A DNA stretch of 64,000 nt, taken from the NCBI GenBank assembly GCA_014058105.1, contig JACGCM010001659.1:3782001-3846000 (forward strand), in the 5' to 3' direction. This document shows positions 43,628-56,150 of the stretch, in pieces (within the stretch, counting starts at the first letter, position 1; each line of letters begins with the position of its first letter). The position numbers and the translations under genes were made by a program. Origin of the DNA: Kingdonia uniflora (lineage: Eukaryota > Streptophyta > Magnoliopsida > Ranunculales > Circaeasteraceae). The notes under the pieces are model-generated. The model ran no database searches, was not told the origin of the DNA, and saw only the letters and a list, made by a program, of their open reading frames with translations.

Positions 43628-43975
43628 ATCTACTTCATAGCTCTTCAAATAAACACTCTCTCCGAGGACCGCTTATTAGATCTGGCAGAGATGCCATTCA
43701 GCTATGCAATATTCAATACATGTCCCATTACGGTCGCTCAGCTTGACCTATAACCAGGATCTACTTCATAGCTCTTCAAATATAAATACGCTCTCCGAGG
43801 ATCACTTATTGAGTCAATCAATTCGATCTGACAGAGATGTCATTCAGCTATGCAATATTCAATACATGTCCCACCATGGTCGCTCAGCTCGACCTATAAC
43901 TAGGAACTACATACGCGCTGCCCCGTGGGTCGCTTATTGAGACAATCAATTCGACCTGGCAGTAACGCGCCCATC
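43628..43975. repeat. Tandem repeat in the Tat 3' region, period 131-146 bp
   Basis: The unit starts ATCTACTTCATAGCTCTTCA at 43628 and again at 43759; a divergent partial third copy runs 43905-43975 (CGCTTATTGAGACAATCAATTCGACC). Shared blocks are CAGCTATGCAATATTCAATA and GGTCGCTCAGC. Tandem repeats in the 3' region are known in Ogre/Tat elements and can seed satellites. Confidence 0.8.
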
Positions 43976-44190
43976 AATTATCTCGTTATGGTCTTTATTG
44001 ATTTGTTCAAATTGACCTATACACGTTACAATACAACATCACTACGTCTTTATATGGTCGTTCGTTGGATCACAAAATTCGAATATATATAGAGATAACA
44101 ACAAACTTTTTATCTACTCAACATTTGACATTATTCTACAGTAAAGACATATTTACACTCTGTTTTATGACAATATAAACAATGAAACTA

Positions 44191-46640
44191 CTATTTGTAC
44201 TTTGGGCGTACAAGATTCAAACTTTCCCCAGACCCAGATGAAAGTAAGACAGGGAAAGGAATAGCCGCATCAACAACAGTAGAAGGTGCATTCAACAATT
44301 CCATAACTCTCGGCATCAAATTATCTATATAAGATAACCGTGCTAGCTGCAACTCATATTCCGTAACGTATTCAGTTACAGCAGCCAAGATTAACTCACA
44401 CTCTGTTCAAAATTTCTCTACATCAGCATGCAACATAGTCATAGCACGCAACGTAACATTTTCCGCAGTCAACAATGTAGCATCATAAAATTTGGTTTTT
44501 ACCTTGTTTAGTTCATCGTCAAGATCTTTACATCGAGCTTCTAGAGATTTTTTCTCCTGCAGCAATGAACCTCTATATTGCTTTGTTATCTGCACACTAC
44601 GCTCCATCTCCTGCTTCAAATGGTGCAACTTGTTATCTACCTCCCTCGAATAATTAATCTCAACCTCAGGTGCGTCCATCATCCTCTACTACTCTTTATA
44701 CTTCGCATGGAGTTCCTCAAAAATTGCATTACCTTGAATAAACTCCTATACCAAAGCTTGTTTGTCCCGATCATGATCAGCGATCCGCGAATTACACTTA
44801 TTGATGGCCTCATTAAGCACTCGATCTCTCTTGGAACATGCCTCCTCGTGAGTTTTGGCATGGTCATTTTTTCTCTGACATGAATCTCGAGCCTCATGCA
44901 AATCCCAGTTCAGCTTTTTTCGGCGCTCGCGCGTATAACGGATTTCAGAATCTTACTTCTTTAAGAGATCAATATTATTTTCTATCAACGACTGATGATA
45001 CAATAGATCATTCTTCTATTTTTCAATCATACTTAACAAATCCAGCACCTGTTGATTCGCAGCCATGGTCTTCAACTTTTTCTTCTTCAGAGATTCTTTC
45101 TACAGTTCGGATTTATTATTAGCAGTCAATATCTCTGCATCCTTACATGACAACTGTACAGTCACAGCATTTAGCCGACTCCGTAGCTCCAACATCTCAG
45201 ATTCCAGCTTTGAATTTAACAAAGTCGTTCTTCCAACCGCCAGCGAACATTGTTTCAACTTGGCAGACAAATTTTTATTTGACGCGGATAAGGCAGCCAA
45301 TTTGTCATGTTCTTTGTCTTCAACCTAGAATAGCATATCACAATAGACAATATATCAATCAACAGATATTCATTCCTACAAGACATATAATTCTACAATA
45401 TTTATTACAACATCAAGCTATGATACACGAATCAACTACATTATGCAACGTACAATCAAATGTCATAATCTAGTTGGCTTGTGATCGCACCCTACTACTA
45501 CTAGCATCTACTTGCAAAGGTTCATTATAGATTATGACCTCTTGCGGATGGGTCTTATGCCATGTGCAAGGCAGCAAATCTTCAACCTCCTCCTCCTCAG
45601 ACTCTTCAGCTCGTGGTTTTGAGGTTGAAGCTCCCCCACCCTCATTCCCTTTTGTAAACCACATATTTTCAACCTTATCATTCTCTACTTCCACATATTT
45701 ACCACAGCTCAAGATATAACGTCTTAATTCATTTTCAACTCTCTGAGCTCGCCCCCATAAAACGCGATAACATCGGCCATCTGACGTTCGTGGTCCGTGT
45801 CAATAGCACGTTTCCCCCGCTTTGGAGTAATTTTCTTCTTCAAGCATGATTAGGATACTTGTAGATGTTGCTGCGTATCTAGTAAACGTGTTTTTAACAA
45901 TGTCATTATCTTCTCAGAGTTCTGCAATAGACTAACACATTCCACCTTTTCCCTCTCCAGACAAGCATTATGACCCTTGCACCGCTCTAGTTCGTCACAA
46001 GCATGCCTCAGATCGATTTCTAATTGTGCGTGGATCTTTTTATTCTCCTTTTTTTAAATTGAAGAAATGGATCATTATTGCCCTTTGCCCCTACAAAAGT
46101 CAAGCTCATCAAGCAATGAACCTACACCACCCCATATGATGGATACTCCAGCCCGAGCTGGGCATCTTTGTGCCTCTCTACTACGGCGATTGTACGCTTC
46201 TTACGCTAAGAATTTCACCCAAGTTGGGTCCAGCACTATCTCTCTCTCAGTTAACAGTTCTAAATAGGCCTCCTTCAAACCCCGCTCATTATCAACTTTG
46301 GCCTCAAAATACAGCGTCAAAGACAATAATGGCCTTTGACACTCTAACTTATCGCTCTCATCTACGAATCGCTTATCCTTAAGGGATTTTTGGAGTAAAA
46401 TGAACCTATCGGCCTCCTTTCGCAAAACCTCATACCTCTTAATTTTTATCTTTCCATATCTACATTGAAGTTCGAATAACTCCTTAAAGGTTTTATCAAA
46501 ATTCGACTTATGAAGGCGTCTCTCATATTCAAGTTATTGTGTACATGTTGAGTACGATTGATGGAATCCCTTACTCGACTCAAGGCCTTCTCCATCTCGA
46601 TCACTTTCCCCCTCAAATGAACTACCTCCTATATACAAAT
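44191..46640 (-). pseudogene. Tat antisense gene, distal coiled-coil exons (degraded)
   Basis: Minus-strand frames at 46425-46201, 45712-45470, 45300-45100, 44897-44679, 44682-44407 and 44388-44191 are rich in Leu, Glu, Lys and Arg with heptads (for example KLKQCSLAVGRTTLLNSKLE, LEARCKDLDDELNKVKTKF). They follow the better preserved proximal frames of the same strand. They probably represent one long coiled-coil tail broken by frameshifts and possible introns. No function is known. Confidence 0.5.
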
Positions 46641-46834
46641 CATACATTCACATAAAAACAATAAACATCAACAACAACCACAAAAATTTCAAAAACCTCA
46701 TCAAAAATAGTTCTACCACCAGTACAAAGGATAAAGTTCGACTAAATCTCAAGAACTATGCTACAACTACATAATCAAAATTTATATCCTGCTACCTCCT
46801 TGGTCGGATCACCAGCCACTGGTGGAGTCGGGGT

Positions 46835-47596
46835 CTACTCAGCCACTGGAGAAGCATCATCCTCTGGGAAGACGATCTCGCCATACTTCCCTGCAAGAGC
46901 AAGATCGACATCCCCTTTGTTCAAACCCCAGAAGTAGAAGGCTTGAATCAGCTTATTTTGGGAAGCCACCGCAATATCAGCAGCCTTTTTCGCCTCATCT
47001 TCAACCTCTTGCTTTGTAGCAGCAGCTTCCTTCTCGAACTGCTCCCTCTGCAGCACCTTCTCCTTCATGAACTGTTCTTGCAGAGCAGCTTTTTCTGCAT
47101 CATGTTGCCAAGCAAGTTCGCCACGATTCGCAGCAGCTAGCTTCAGCAACTCCGCGGCCGACTTCAAAGCAACAGAAAGATGCACCATAAATACAGCAAA
47201 ACAGTATTACAAGATCGGATCATTACTGGAAAAGATTTGATTAAATAACACTTTGCATACCTGAGAGATGCTGGATCGAATTTGAGTATCTAGGCGGATG
47301 GGATCACGCGTAGCCAAGTCCAACGCCTCCTGCTCCACGGCTTCGAGGTTGATACCCTTCGAAGAAGCTCGGATATCTTTACCGGATTCTTTTTTCTGCT
47401 TCTTCAGAGGAGGAGCCATATTTACATCAGTAACCACCCCCTCAGTTCCCACCGCCTGTATCTGTACAGGATCTATTTGTTCAGAAGGCGGCACTGTCTT
47501 TTTCATTCTTGGTCGCCGAACTAAAGAACTCGGAGTACCCACAGTACAGGCAAGAATCTCCATAACATCAGCATAAGTAGAGCCAGATGCAGCCAT
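46835..47596 (-). pseudogene. Tat antisense gene, middle exons (basic region and coiled coil)
   Basis: Frame 47596-47207 starts MAASGSTYADVMEILACTVG and has a basic, Lys-rich patch (LKKQKKESGKD) that could be a nuclear signal. Frame 47188-46835 is a coiled coil (LQEQFMKEKVLQREQFEKEA) ending in a short acidic tail with FYFWGLNKGDVDLALAG. A possible donor and acceptor separate them. The plus-strand frames here are shadows. Proteins with this layout accompany Tat-like gypsy elements in many plants. Confidence 0.55.
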
Positions 47597-47787
47597 AGCT
47601 CGTTTTTGATGAGCTCACTGCATTTTTTCAACAACAGAGTTAAGCCTCTTCTCTCTGCAAATTCTAGTTCTCCAAGAACTTTTTTCAGTTCACTCCCTTA
47701 TCGACTAATGACGTCGAACAAACTCGATGTATCAGCAATAACTTTTGGATTAGGCTCTGCAAAATAGCAACAACCTATGTTAACAAC

Positions 47788-49187
47788 TCACAATAAGTTA
47801 ACAGACAAACTGCAGGCAGAATGAAGACACTTACTCTCGTTAAAATTCTTATATATCAGCTCGAGCACGGGTTCCTCAGGTACTTGCATACAATAACCCC
47901 TTACCATTACAAGATGGTCGCACCAGGGCCTCCCAGAAGATTCAAAATCAAAGAATTTTAGCCTTGCGGAATCACTAAACAAGTATCCGTTCTTCCGATC
48001 TTTCACATACTTAAACTTATAGTATTTCAAGACATCCTCCGCAACGAATTGTCGTGCAATACCACCATCTCCCCACTTCTGATTAAGGACTTCACAGACT
48101 CTCATCATCTCAAAGATGTTACTACTTAATTGACCAGGGTAACTCTTTAGTGCATTTATTACCCCTTTTGGAAAAAGGTTAGGGGAATACTCAACCCATA
48201 TACCACCTGCTTCAAATAGCAGAGGAATCCTTCCTCTGCGACCTCTGAGCCATTTCCATTATAATAAACGATATCTATATCATTTCCTATATCCATACTT
48301 CTCTTCCAACAATCCAGAGAAGGTACCTGATAATGCTCTACATTACCACTCGGTCTTACCAGAGTTCTAAACCACAACCCTGCATTCATCACATAATTTC
48401 CCCATTCTCCGTCTAAACTCTTTTTATACTGTAAATTTTTTTTCGCTACATCTACATTCTCGGGATACTTAAAAAATTGCCCAGTTTCATCCCCCACATG
48501 CAACCCCACATCCTTCCCCGAAGAAACAGATGGATTATCAGTAGTCATAGTACTAATTACCACATAACCATCAATAGTCCTATCAGACAATGATGATTCC
48601 TCACTACTGGTAGAAACAACAAATTTACTACAAGGTTTTGGGTTTTTTGAGCGCATCTACCACACATAAAGGAAAAATCTATTCAGAGTTTTATTAATAA
48701 AATAGGCCTCCTCCCTAAGCCGTACCCAACACGTTATTAATCTACCCAAAATGTTCCAAAATGCAACCTACCAGTTTTCCAAGAAACTAATACAATAGCA
48801 GAAAAGATGGAAGAAGAGACACTAACCTGTACTAGAAGAGCAACAGTCGTCGACTCCGGTCACCGCTCGCACCTCAGACGACAAAACTTTGTCCTTCTTA
48901 GTAAGATCACGCAATACTGGAAGACTGAGTTCAAAATTTGAAGATTTTCTCTCTCTAGAAATGCTTCTGCCTCTCTCTACAACTAATTGTGGTTTAAGAG
49001 AAGAGGGAAGAAAAGCTTTTATATAATCCCTCAGTTTCTGAAACGGCGGCTCTTTGGGACACGTGTCCACGTCATCTCTCCTAACAGGCACATCTTTTCG
49101 TTTACCCTCATAATAGTTTTTGGTGTAACGTATTCTGTTATCACGTCTGTCCCTCTCCTCTGCCATTATTAAGGACTCACTGTCCAA
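47788..49187 (-). pseudogene. Tat antisense gene, N-terminal exons (putative gypsy-type transposon domain)
   Basis: Exon 49187-48827 begins MDSESLIMAEERDRRDNRIR and ends at the donor ACAG|GTTAGTG. The next exon from about 48656 (RSKNPKPCSKFVVSTSSEES) runs to LSIPLTFFQKG. One base is lost near 48163, and the frame goes on VINALKSYPGQLSSN to 47788 (CEVLNQKWGDGG, RLKFFDFESSGRPWC). The PLT-F--V-----PGQLSPN pattern is that of the Pfam family of putative gypsy-type transposon proteins (PF04195, as I recall it). It is transcribed opposite to pol. Role unknown. Confidence 0.6.
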
Positions 49188-49189
49188 AA

Positions 49190-50721
49190 AGATTTATATA
49201 GAGCTTACAGTACAATTACTTACAACAACAACCTTCTACAGCTGTACGATCCTGCTACGTACAGCTATCACCTACCACAATTTTGGTCTGACAGAAGCAA
49301 AAAATCAGCGGCAAATCCTGCTTCAGTTCCATTTCAGTCAAAGATTATCATAGATACAGAAAGTAATGAAGAGCCGACCTCAATACAAGCAAATTAATTT
49401 ATTATGATCAATCATCTGACCTTACATACAATGACAGAACGGATAACTCTCTTCACCACGCGAAATGGTTTCAATACCAGCAGCTCTCACATCATCTTTA
49501 GCAAGTTTATCCAGCGCGCTATCAAAGGCTCCGACCAAGCTCCACTGATGATAATAAGTATTCAAGTTGACAACGGCATGGCTCTAAAGAACTCATGGCA
49601 TGAAAGTAATTACGACCTTTTCATCTCCACAGACATAACAACACTATATCTCAATAAGGCCAAACACATATAAGAGCGACCTACATAGTTCGGATATATC
49701 AACACTACGATCTACATATTTTTAACCTATGTCATCAGTGACTAATTTGATATTTGTTCAATGGTATCTTACAACAGTTTTAAAAGCAGCATCAAGCACT
49801 TACAAGACAAGATAAAAAAGTTTGCATTTATTATTCAAGAAAACCAAGTTGCAAGAACGAACACTTCAACCAGTTCAGAGATGGAGATTACAAGTTCTAC
49901 AGAAAATTTTGTCTTTTGCAAAGAATAGCCTACGTTGCAGATGATAGTGTAACACTTGAAAAGAAATAATGGCGGGCCCAGCAGAAAAACTAAAAGCCCA
50001 AGGATGGGAATTGGAATGAAGCAGAAAACAAAATTAATCCCACCACTCCTCCATAACCCCCACCTCCGCTTCCAACGAAGGACCTTCTCCACCATTACAA
50101 TACCCAATCTTTTGCAGGGTATAGACAGTACTTCTCAAATGACTTCCCCGCCTTCTCGTCATCCGCCGCCACTGCATCTTCTGCATGCATCCGCAGACAG
50201 GACCGACGGTGAGCAGCAAACAAAACCACATAATAGAATTGCCACAGTTGATGAAAATTATCCTCTGCCTCCTCTACTTCTTCCCATGACATCCCATGGA
50301 AAGTTGGAGAAACAGGGATTGGAGTCGGCAGAGAAAGACTTTGGGTGCCAAAATAGCGAGTTTGCAGACGTGCCATTTTTATCTGAACTCTAACTTCATA
50401 TGCTTGACGTCAAGTTGTCACCATCACTACTACTCAACCCAACCTGAATGACTGACAACGTTAACCAGGGTGAACAGTGATAGCAACTATTCACCATATT
50501 TTATACTAGCAGCATTTAATGCACTCCACAACTTCCAATAAGGTATTCATCACTAGTGCACGTCTCAAGAGAAATTTTTGGGAGACCCAAAAGTCAAAAC
50601 TACTATTCTTCTGAGGTAAAATGGAAGCCATCAATACAACATTCAATTTAGACGACTAGAATTTTCAACCAACACCACTCGTAACATACGTTTCTCCTGC
50701 TATTGGTTGAAAGGGGGCAGT
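49190..50721. other. Tat 3' non-coding region with polypurine tract
   Basis: No recognised domain. A 93-codon minus-strand frame (50376-50095) starts MARLQTRYFGTQSL and could be an extra antisense exon, but nothing supports it further. The polypurine tract GAAAGGGGGCAGT at 50709-50721 directly precedes the LTR. Confidence 0.5.
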
Positions 50722-51491
50722 TGTGAGGGCTTATTTTTAATCCCCGTACTGAGTCCAATATTCGAACTCGCATAGCTCGAGTAAACATACTGATAACCAA
50801 TCAAAGACTAAAAGCAAGGAGATCGTAATACAGACTTTCTCATCTACAGGTCGGGGATGACAAAGCATCCAATAACATCACACTGTAGAAAATATTCAGA
50901 TATCTATCAACAGTTCGAATACACGCGAACACTATTAAGAGATCATATCTTCATCAGCAGTTCGGAGATATCAAAGCATCCTGTGACTTCGCGCCACAGA
51001 AGATACTCCTCCACTTGTCAATAGGTCGTATATACACGAGCATCACAAGAGATCGTATCTTCCTAACGGTCTGAAGCCACAGCTAAAGAATATTAATTGA
51101 TCTGTTACAGATCAATAAGTATCAAGACGTTGCAAAAGACCACCATGAAGACTCATCAAAGCCCGATATTGTAACGTTCCTCATCAATGTAACCAACGGT
51201 CATATTATAAGACCTATAAATAAGACTAGATAGCTACAAATTAGAGAGGCTGCTCTGAGAACCTCTAATAGATCATTTCTATATCTCTCTCTCTCTCTCT
51301 TTGTAATAGCTAGCAGTCTAAATATACCTCTCTCTCTTTCTAAAATCCTCAGGAGAGGTCATGGTTTTTAACCTATTCAAGGGTTTTCCACGCTAAATCT
51401 AGTGTTGTTTGTTTCATGTTCATAACTAAACATACTAGATTTCGAATGTGTAAAGCGCTATCTTCGTATAATACGAAAATAGGCTATTACA
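50722..51491 (+). repeat. 3' LTR of the Tat element
   Basis: It starts TGTGAGGGCTTATTTTTAAT after the polypurine tract and ends near GGCTATTACA (51491). TATAAATA at 51215-51222 is the probable promoter, followed by a CT-rich leader (51287-51302). No 5' LTR is present for comparison, so the right edge is inferred from the CA end. Confidence 0.65.
50820..51065. repeat. Tandem duplication of about 110-118 bp upstream of the LTR TATA
   Basis: Blocks GAGATCGTAATACAGACTTT (50819), GAGATCATATCTTCATCAGC (50939) and GAGATCGTATCTTCC (51049) each begin a unit with AAAGCATCC, CACAGAAGATA or CTGTAGAAAATA, and a TACACGMGMAC end. Two full units and the start of a third are present. They may act as upstream promoter elements. 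Confidence 0.65.
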
Positions 51492-51599
51492 TATCCAATG
51501 TCCAAAAAATATATATTTTAGTTTGAAAATAACCCTTAATCAAGGGTTAAAAAATACCAAAAATTATTATTTTTAATCCAAAAAAAATTGGTAAAAATT

Positions 51600-52020
51600 A
51601 CTCTAATCTATATGCAAATATCTTATATCGTAGATTAGAAAGAAAATTGTATCTAAATTCAAAAATAGGTAAAATGCCTCTTCGCAGTGCAAGAATTCTC
51701 GAAAAACTCTGAATTTGGAGAGTTCTTTCTTCTCATCTTGATCCACTAGCTCTACGTGCTGATAACGTGTTAAGTAATAATATATTTAGCTACACAAGAT
51801 CTATTAAGAGCAATTGAGAGAGAAGAGGATATCTTTATTATTGATTAAATTATGTTTCTCTATACAAATTATAAAGAAGATAACCCTAAAACATAGGTTA
51901 CCTATCCTACTTAAACTCTCCCCATAAACCCTAAAGGCTGGCCTATGGGCTTGTTAGGAGTCCAATAGGACACCCCAACCCAATTAGGCTCCTACCTTAG
52001 GCTGGACCCAACTCCTAACA
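51600..52020 (-). mobile_element. Copia-type LTR (253 bp) with primer-binding site and partial leader
   Basis: On the minus strand the LTR begins TGTTAGGAGTTGGGTCCAGC at 52020 and ends ATTACTTAACA at 51768. The primer-binding-like CGTTATCAGCACG (51767-51755) follows at once, then about 150 bp of leader. ACACGTTATCAGCACG after the LTR is common in plant Ty1/copia elements. No coding region follows, and the flanks (TAACG, TGAAG) give no target duplication. It is therefore a 5' end fragment and not a clean solo LTR. Confidence 0.65.
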
Positions 52021-52117
52021 TGAAGAAGATAAAAATACACTTTCTCTCCTATCTTTTTTTAGCTCTCTCTCCTCTCTTGTAACCTTTCTCCAGCATTACA
52101 AGGAAATCACCGATAAT

Positions 52118-52577
52118 AGCATCTCCAGCAGTTGGAAAATTAGCGTGGGTTGGATTTTCTTTGTCAGCCCACACTCTAAGCTTAAACTCTCAGCATTCTA
52201 GCAGTAGAAAAAATGGGTGTAGGTTGGTTAGTTGGCTTTGTCAAAACTCAACGGAGTGTGGGGAACTCACACTTAAAAAACAGAGTTTGGCATACATTAA
52301 AATACCGTGCGGTATTCTGATTATCGCGCAAACTAAATTACACCACGTGGTTTAAATATTTCTTTATTGGTGTGTGAGAGGATATGCATATTTGTGCAGA
52401 CTAAAAAATACCACGCGGAGTAAAGAATACTGCCACGGACTAAAAAAATATTGTTTTTCCATAAAGGACTCGTCACGTCATTAGCAACTGCTGAGAGATG
52501 AGAGTTTAGGTTAGGAAGAAATGTGTCTAACATGTGGGCCAGGGAGACCCAACCCACACCCAATTGTTGGAGATGCT
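52118..52577. mobile_element. MITE of about 460 bp
   Basis: The left end AGCATCTCCAGCAGTTGG and right end CCAATTGTTGGAGATGCT are inverted repeats with three mismatches. GTGGGTTGG inside is mirrored by CCAACCCAC. Similar GCATCTCCAACA ends occur in many plant miniature elements. No coding capacity. The target duplication is unclear. Confidence 0.65.
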
Positions 52578-52739
52578 CCAGGGAAAGTGTGGTATCCATG
52601 GATTGATGGTTATTGTTTTAATCCAAAAGGTAACAAGAATTATACTTCTGTATTATACAGTAACATATCTACCTTTTATTAACTATAGTTAAACTTTCAT
52701 TTTTGGAAAAGAATTGTAGTTGAACTTTGTAACATTGCA

Positions 52740-54130
52740 TATGGATACTTCAAACGACAAGATAGTGCCAATCAACAGGAATGATCATATCAGTGAAGAA
52801 GTTATTACAATAAATGAGAGTGGCACGTGCTGAATATGAAGAACCTAAGAGTAATGAAGATACAAACGGTGTTGCTGGAAATAATGTTTATGATAGAAGA
52901 AATCATTTGATTGTTCCTGTTGTAAGAATTGAGTTTGATTCTTATGATGATGCTTATAAGTTCTACAATAATTATGCTAGGGTAGTTGGGTTTGGGGTTA
53001 GAGTGAAAAATTCATGGTTTACGAAGGACATAATTAAGAATCATGTTGTTCTTTCTTGCGTTGGGTTTCAAAACCCTAAAGTCAGATAATCCAAGCTACC
53101 AAACACTGGAATCAAGCACTTGATGTTTGGCGATGATGAGAATTTGCTTATTTCATCCACGTTGGAAAGTGACTGAAGTTGTTCTTGATCATAATCATGC
53201 AAATACTCCAAAAACTGCACGTTTCTTTCGATCTCATAAGAACATTGGTGTTGGAATGCGAAAGAAGTTGGAGCTTAATTGCATTGTCGGAATACGAATG
53301 AATAAAACTTTTCAATCACTGGTTGTAGATGCCGGTGGGCATAAAAATCTTGCTTTCAAAAAAAATGATGCCCAAAACTATGTTACTAGGTACAGGCAAT
53401 TAAAGCTTAAAGAAGGTGATACGCAAGCTCTTTATCAATATCTTTGTCAAATGCAATTGAGGGACAAACTTTTTTTTTGTAATGGACGTTGACGAAGAAT
53501 GTTATTTAAGAAATATGTTTTGGGCTGATGGTCGGTCTAGGATGGCTTATGATTACTTTGGGGATGTTGTTACATTCGATACTACTTACATGGCCCACAA
53601 GTACAAGTTGAAGTTTGTGCCATTTGTCGGAGTGAACCACCATGGGTAGTCTATATTAATGGGTTGTGCTTTACTTGTGAATGAGACAACAGAGATGTTT
53701 GTTTGGTTGTTTAAGGCGTGGTTAACATGTATGCAAGAACGTTCACCACCGGCCATAATCACTAATCAATGTAGGGCAATTCGGAAAGGTATCTCTATAT
53801 AGTGTTCCCCGAAGATCAACATAGATTATGCTTATAGCATATCGTGAAAAAAATCCTAGACAGGCTGAAAGGATTTGCTGAATATAAAGCCATAAAAAAG
53901 TAATGAAAAGCGCGTTTATAACTCTTTACAATTGTCGAGTTCGAGCAGTCTTGGAATGAAATGGTTCAATGTTTTAAACTTTTTGAAAATGAATGGCTCA
54001 ACTCCTTATATGAAGACCATGAAAAATGGGTTCCAACTTTCTTGAAGGGTACTTTTTTTGCAAGTATGTCTACGACTCAACGTAATGAAAGCATGATGCA
54101 TTTTTTGATCGATACGTGAACAACAAAACA
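52740..54130 (+). pseudogene. FAR1/FRS-type (MULE-derived) transposase relic
   Basis: The DNA-binding FAR1 region starts near 52910 (RIEFDSYDDAYKFYNNYARV, GFGVRVKNSWF). After shifts come VVLDHNHANTPKTARFFRSH and LRDKLFFCNGR. The MULE transposase core follows near 53480-53760 (NMFWADGRSRMAYDYFGDVV, TFDTTYMAHKYKLKFVPFVG, NHHG, TAG, SILMGCALL, ITNQCRAI). The catalytic-site segments VTFDTTY and ITNQ (usually ITDQ) are visible. Several frameshifts and stops. FAR1/FRS proteins descend from Mutator-like transposases; this could be either a host FRS gene copy or an element. Confidence 0.75.
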
Positions 54131-54329
54131 TCTTTGAGCATGAAATATCCTACACAAAACCAATCAAACCACCCCTAATGGACCTCAAAATTACAAAAAC
54201 CTTTGCTTGATTTACAAAAAAGAGCACAGTGAGAGAAACTTATTTGAGAGAGCACAGAGGAGCTTGGGACTAAACTGTTAAAATAAAGATAAGTTGGTTT
54301 AGAAAGTATTTCATCAATGCAGTTTTAAA

Positions 54330-54440
54330 TTTTTTCTAACCTTTTAAGCTTCTTGGAGAAGTAAATGCTACTTTTCTTGCCCTAATGCCCAAGGTGAGTA
54401 AATCCAAACTCATTTGTAAACTTTAGACCTATAGCATGTT
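54330..54440 (+). pseudogene. LINE (L1-type) reverse-transcriptase fragment, left part
   Basis: EVNATFLALMPKVSKSKLIC is followed by KL, TAG, TYSML, corresponding to the LINE motif NxTFLALIPKV-P---KDFRPISL. The frame ends at the copia insertion (duplication GTAAT at 54441-54445). The likely continuation is at 59417-59740. Confidence 0.5.
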
Positions 54441-54445
54441 GTAAT

Positions 54446-54594
54446 TGTAAAAATTGATTAGAAAGAGAAAAATATTATTATTGAATTAATTATTTAGGTT
54501 ACATCATACTCTCTATATATAGGAGAGAGATATTAAACTATTTCTGTGAATAACTAATGTAGGACTAAATGAATATAAAATAGCCTTGGTAATA
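54446..54594 (-). repeat. 3' LTR of the copia element
   Basis: It begins (minus strand) TATTACCAAGG, a changed TG end, with the short promoter TCTCCTATATATAGAGAG (about 54530-54513). It ends in ACA at 54446. Confidence 0.85.
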
Positions 54595-54675
54595 CTCCCC
54601 CTTAAGCTGGAGCATGAATATCGCGCATGCCCAGCTTGGACAAAACATCTAATAATAATTTGTTACTAATAGCCT

Positions 54676-56150
54676 TCATGAGAAAATCTGCAAGCTGTTG
54701 CGAAGTTGAAACATAGAGAGTCTAAATCTGTCATGATTTAAGCATCTCATGCAAGAAGTACCGATCAACCTCAATGTGTCTAGTACAATCATGCTGAAAC
54801 GGATTAGCCAAATACTAATAGCAGATTTATTGTCACAATAAAGTGTCATAGGTAGGGATACCGATATTCGAAGTTCTTGTAGAAGACGTTTAAGCCATAT
54901 TAACTCACAAACACCTTGAGCCATGGCCCTGTACTCGACTTCTGCATTGGACCATAACATCATGCTTCTTACTCCACCATGTAACCAAATTACCAACAAT
55001 AGTGGTACAATGCCCAAAAGTGGAATGATGATTGAACAATGATCCTGCATAGTCAGCATCAATCCAAGCCTCGACTCGAGAATAACCATGATCTCAAAAT
55101 AGGATGCCACAACCAGGATACCCCTTAAGATATCGAAGAACACAAATAGCTGCCTGAAGATGGGGAAAACGTGACTTGTGCATAAACTGACTAAGAACTC
55201 TAACTGCATATGCAATATCAGGACGGGTAAGTTACAGATAGAGAAGCTTCCCAAGAAGTTGTTGGTACTGCCCAATGTCCCCTAATAACTCACCTCAAAG
55301 TCAGTCAGGCGATAATTTAGTTTTAGAGGTGTATTAGCAGGATGACACGCAAGTTATTCTTAAGCAGAGAGAAGATTAAGAATGTATTTTCTCTAAGAGA
55401 TAAAAATATTAAAACAATTACGAGCAACTTCAATCCCAAGGAAATAATGCAAGGAAACGAGATCCTTCACCTGAAAGAGGGTAGAGAGATAAGATTTCAG
55501 GTCACTAATACCCTAAATATCATCCCCTGTAATAACAATATCGTCAGCATAGATTAACAATGCAACAATCTTCCTACCAGAATGTCTAAGAAACAATATA
55601 TGGTCAATACTACTCAGAACATAACCAAAGTCAATCATAGCAGTACCAAATGTATCAGCCCAAGTATGAGTAGACTGCCTAAGCCCATAGATGGATTTTG
55701 TTAACTTACATACCAAGCCGAAAGCAGAAGTGGGATGTAAACCTAGAGGTGGAGACATATAGACCTCTTCCTACAATCCTCTATTCATAAATGCATTCTT
55801 TATATCCATCTGGAAAATGGGCAAAGATTTCGATGCAACAATAGAGAAGATGACTCAAATAGTATTTATCTTGGCCACAGGAGTAAACGTCTCCTGATAA
55901 TTAACATCACATATCTGTGTATACCCCTTGGCAACTAACTGATCCTTATTCCTGTTTACCATTCCATCTGGCTTTTCTTTAATCGTAAATACCTATTTGC
56001 ATTTGACTGATGTACGTCCAGGAGGGAGAGAAACCAATGACCAAGTATTATTGATCTACAATGCATGTAACTCTTCCAACATTGTAGCCTTCCAATGAGG
56101 TTTTGCTAACGCATCTGCCACTGAACATGGTATATCAACCAAAGAGAAAG
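54676..56150 (-). pseudogene. RT and RNase H of the copia element (broken)
   Basis: RT shows VCKLTKSIYGLRQSTHTWAD and the catalytic YADDIVITGDD near 55537-55510, matching copia (YVDDI/YADDI). RNase H shows EVEYRAMAQGVCELIWLKRL and LYCDNKSAISI near 54950-54810, with the catalytic DN intact. Frameshifts occur between 55275 and 55510 and after 55760. Confidence 0.8.

Larger units (their letters stand above)
40061..51491 (+). mobile_element. Ty3/gypsy element of the Tat lineage, 5' truncated
   Basis: The order from the left is end of protease/linker, RT, RNase H, a second archaeal-type RNase H, integrase, a tandem-repeat region, long antisense reading frames, polypurine tract and 3' LTR. A second RNase H before integrase, and extra genes with tandem repeats between integrase and 3' LTR, are the hallmarks of Tat elements. 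The 5' LTR, gag and protease are missing; sequence left of 40061 is unrelated. Many in-frame stops are present. Confidence 0.85.

Noticed and set aside
49956..50393. Plus-strand frame of 145 codons before the Tat 3' LTR
   Set aside because: Low-complexity Pro/Ser/His composition, no motif, and it overlaps equally open minus frames.
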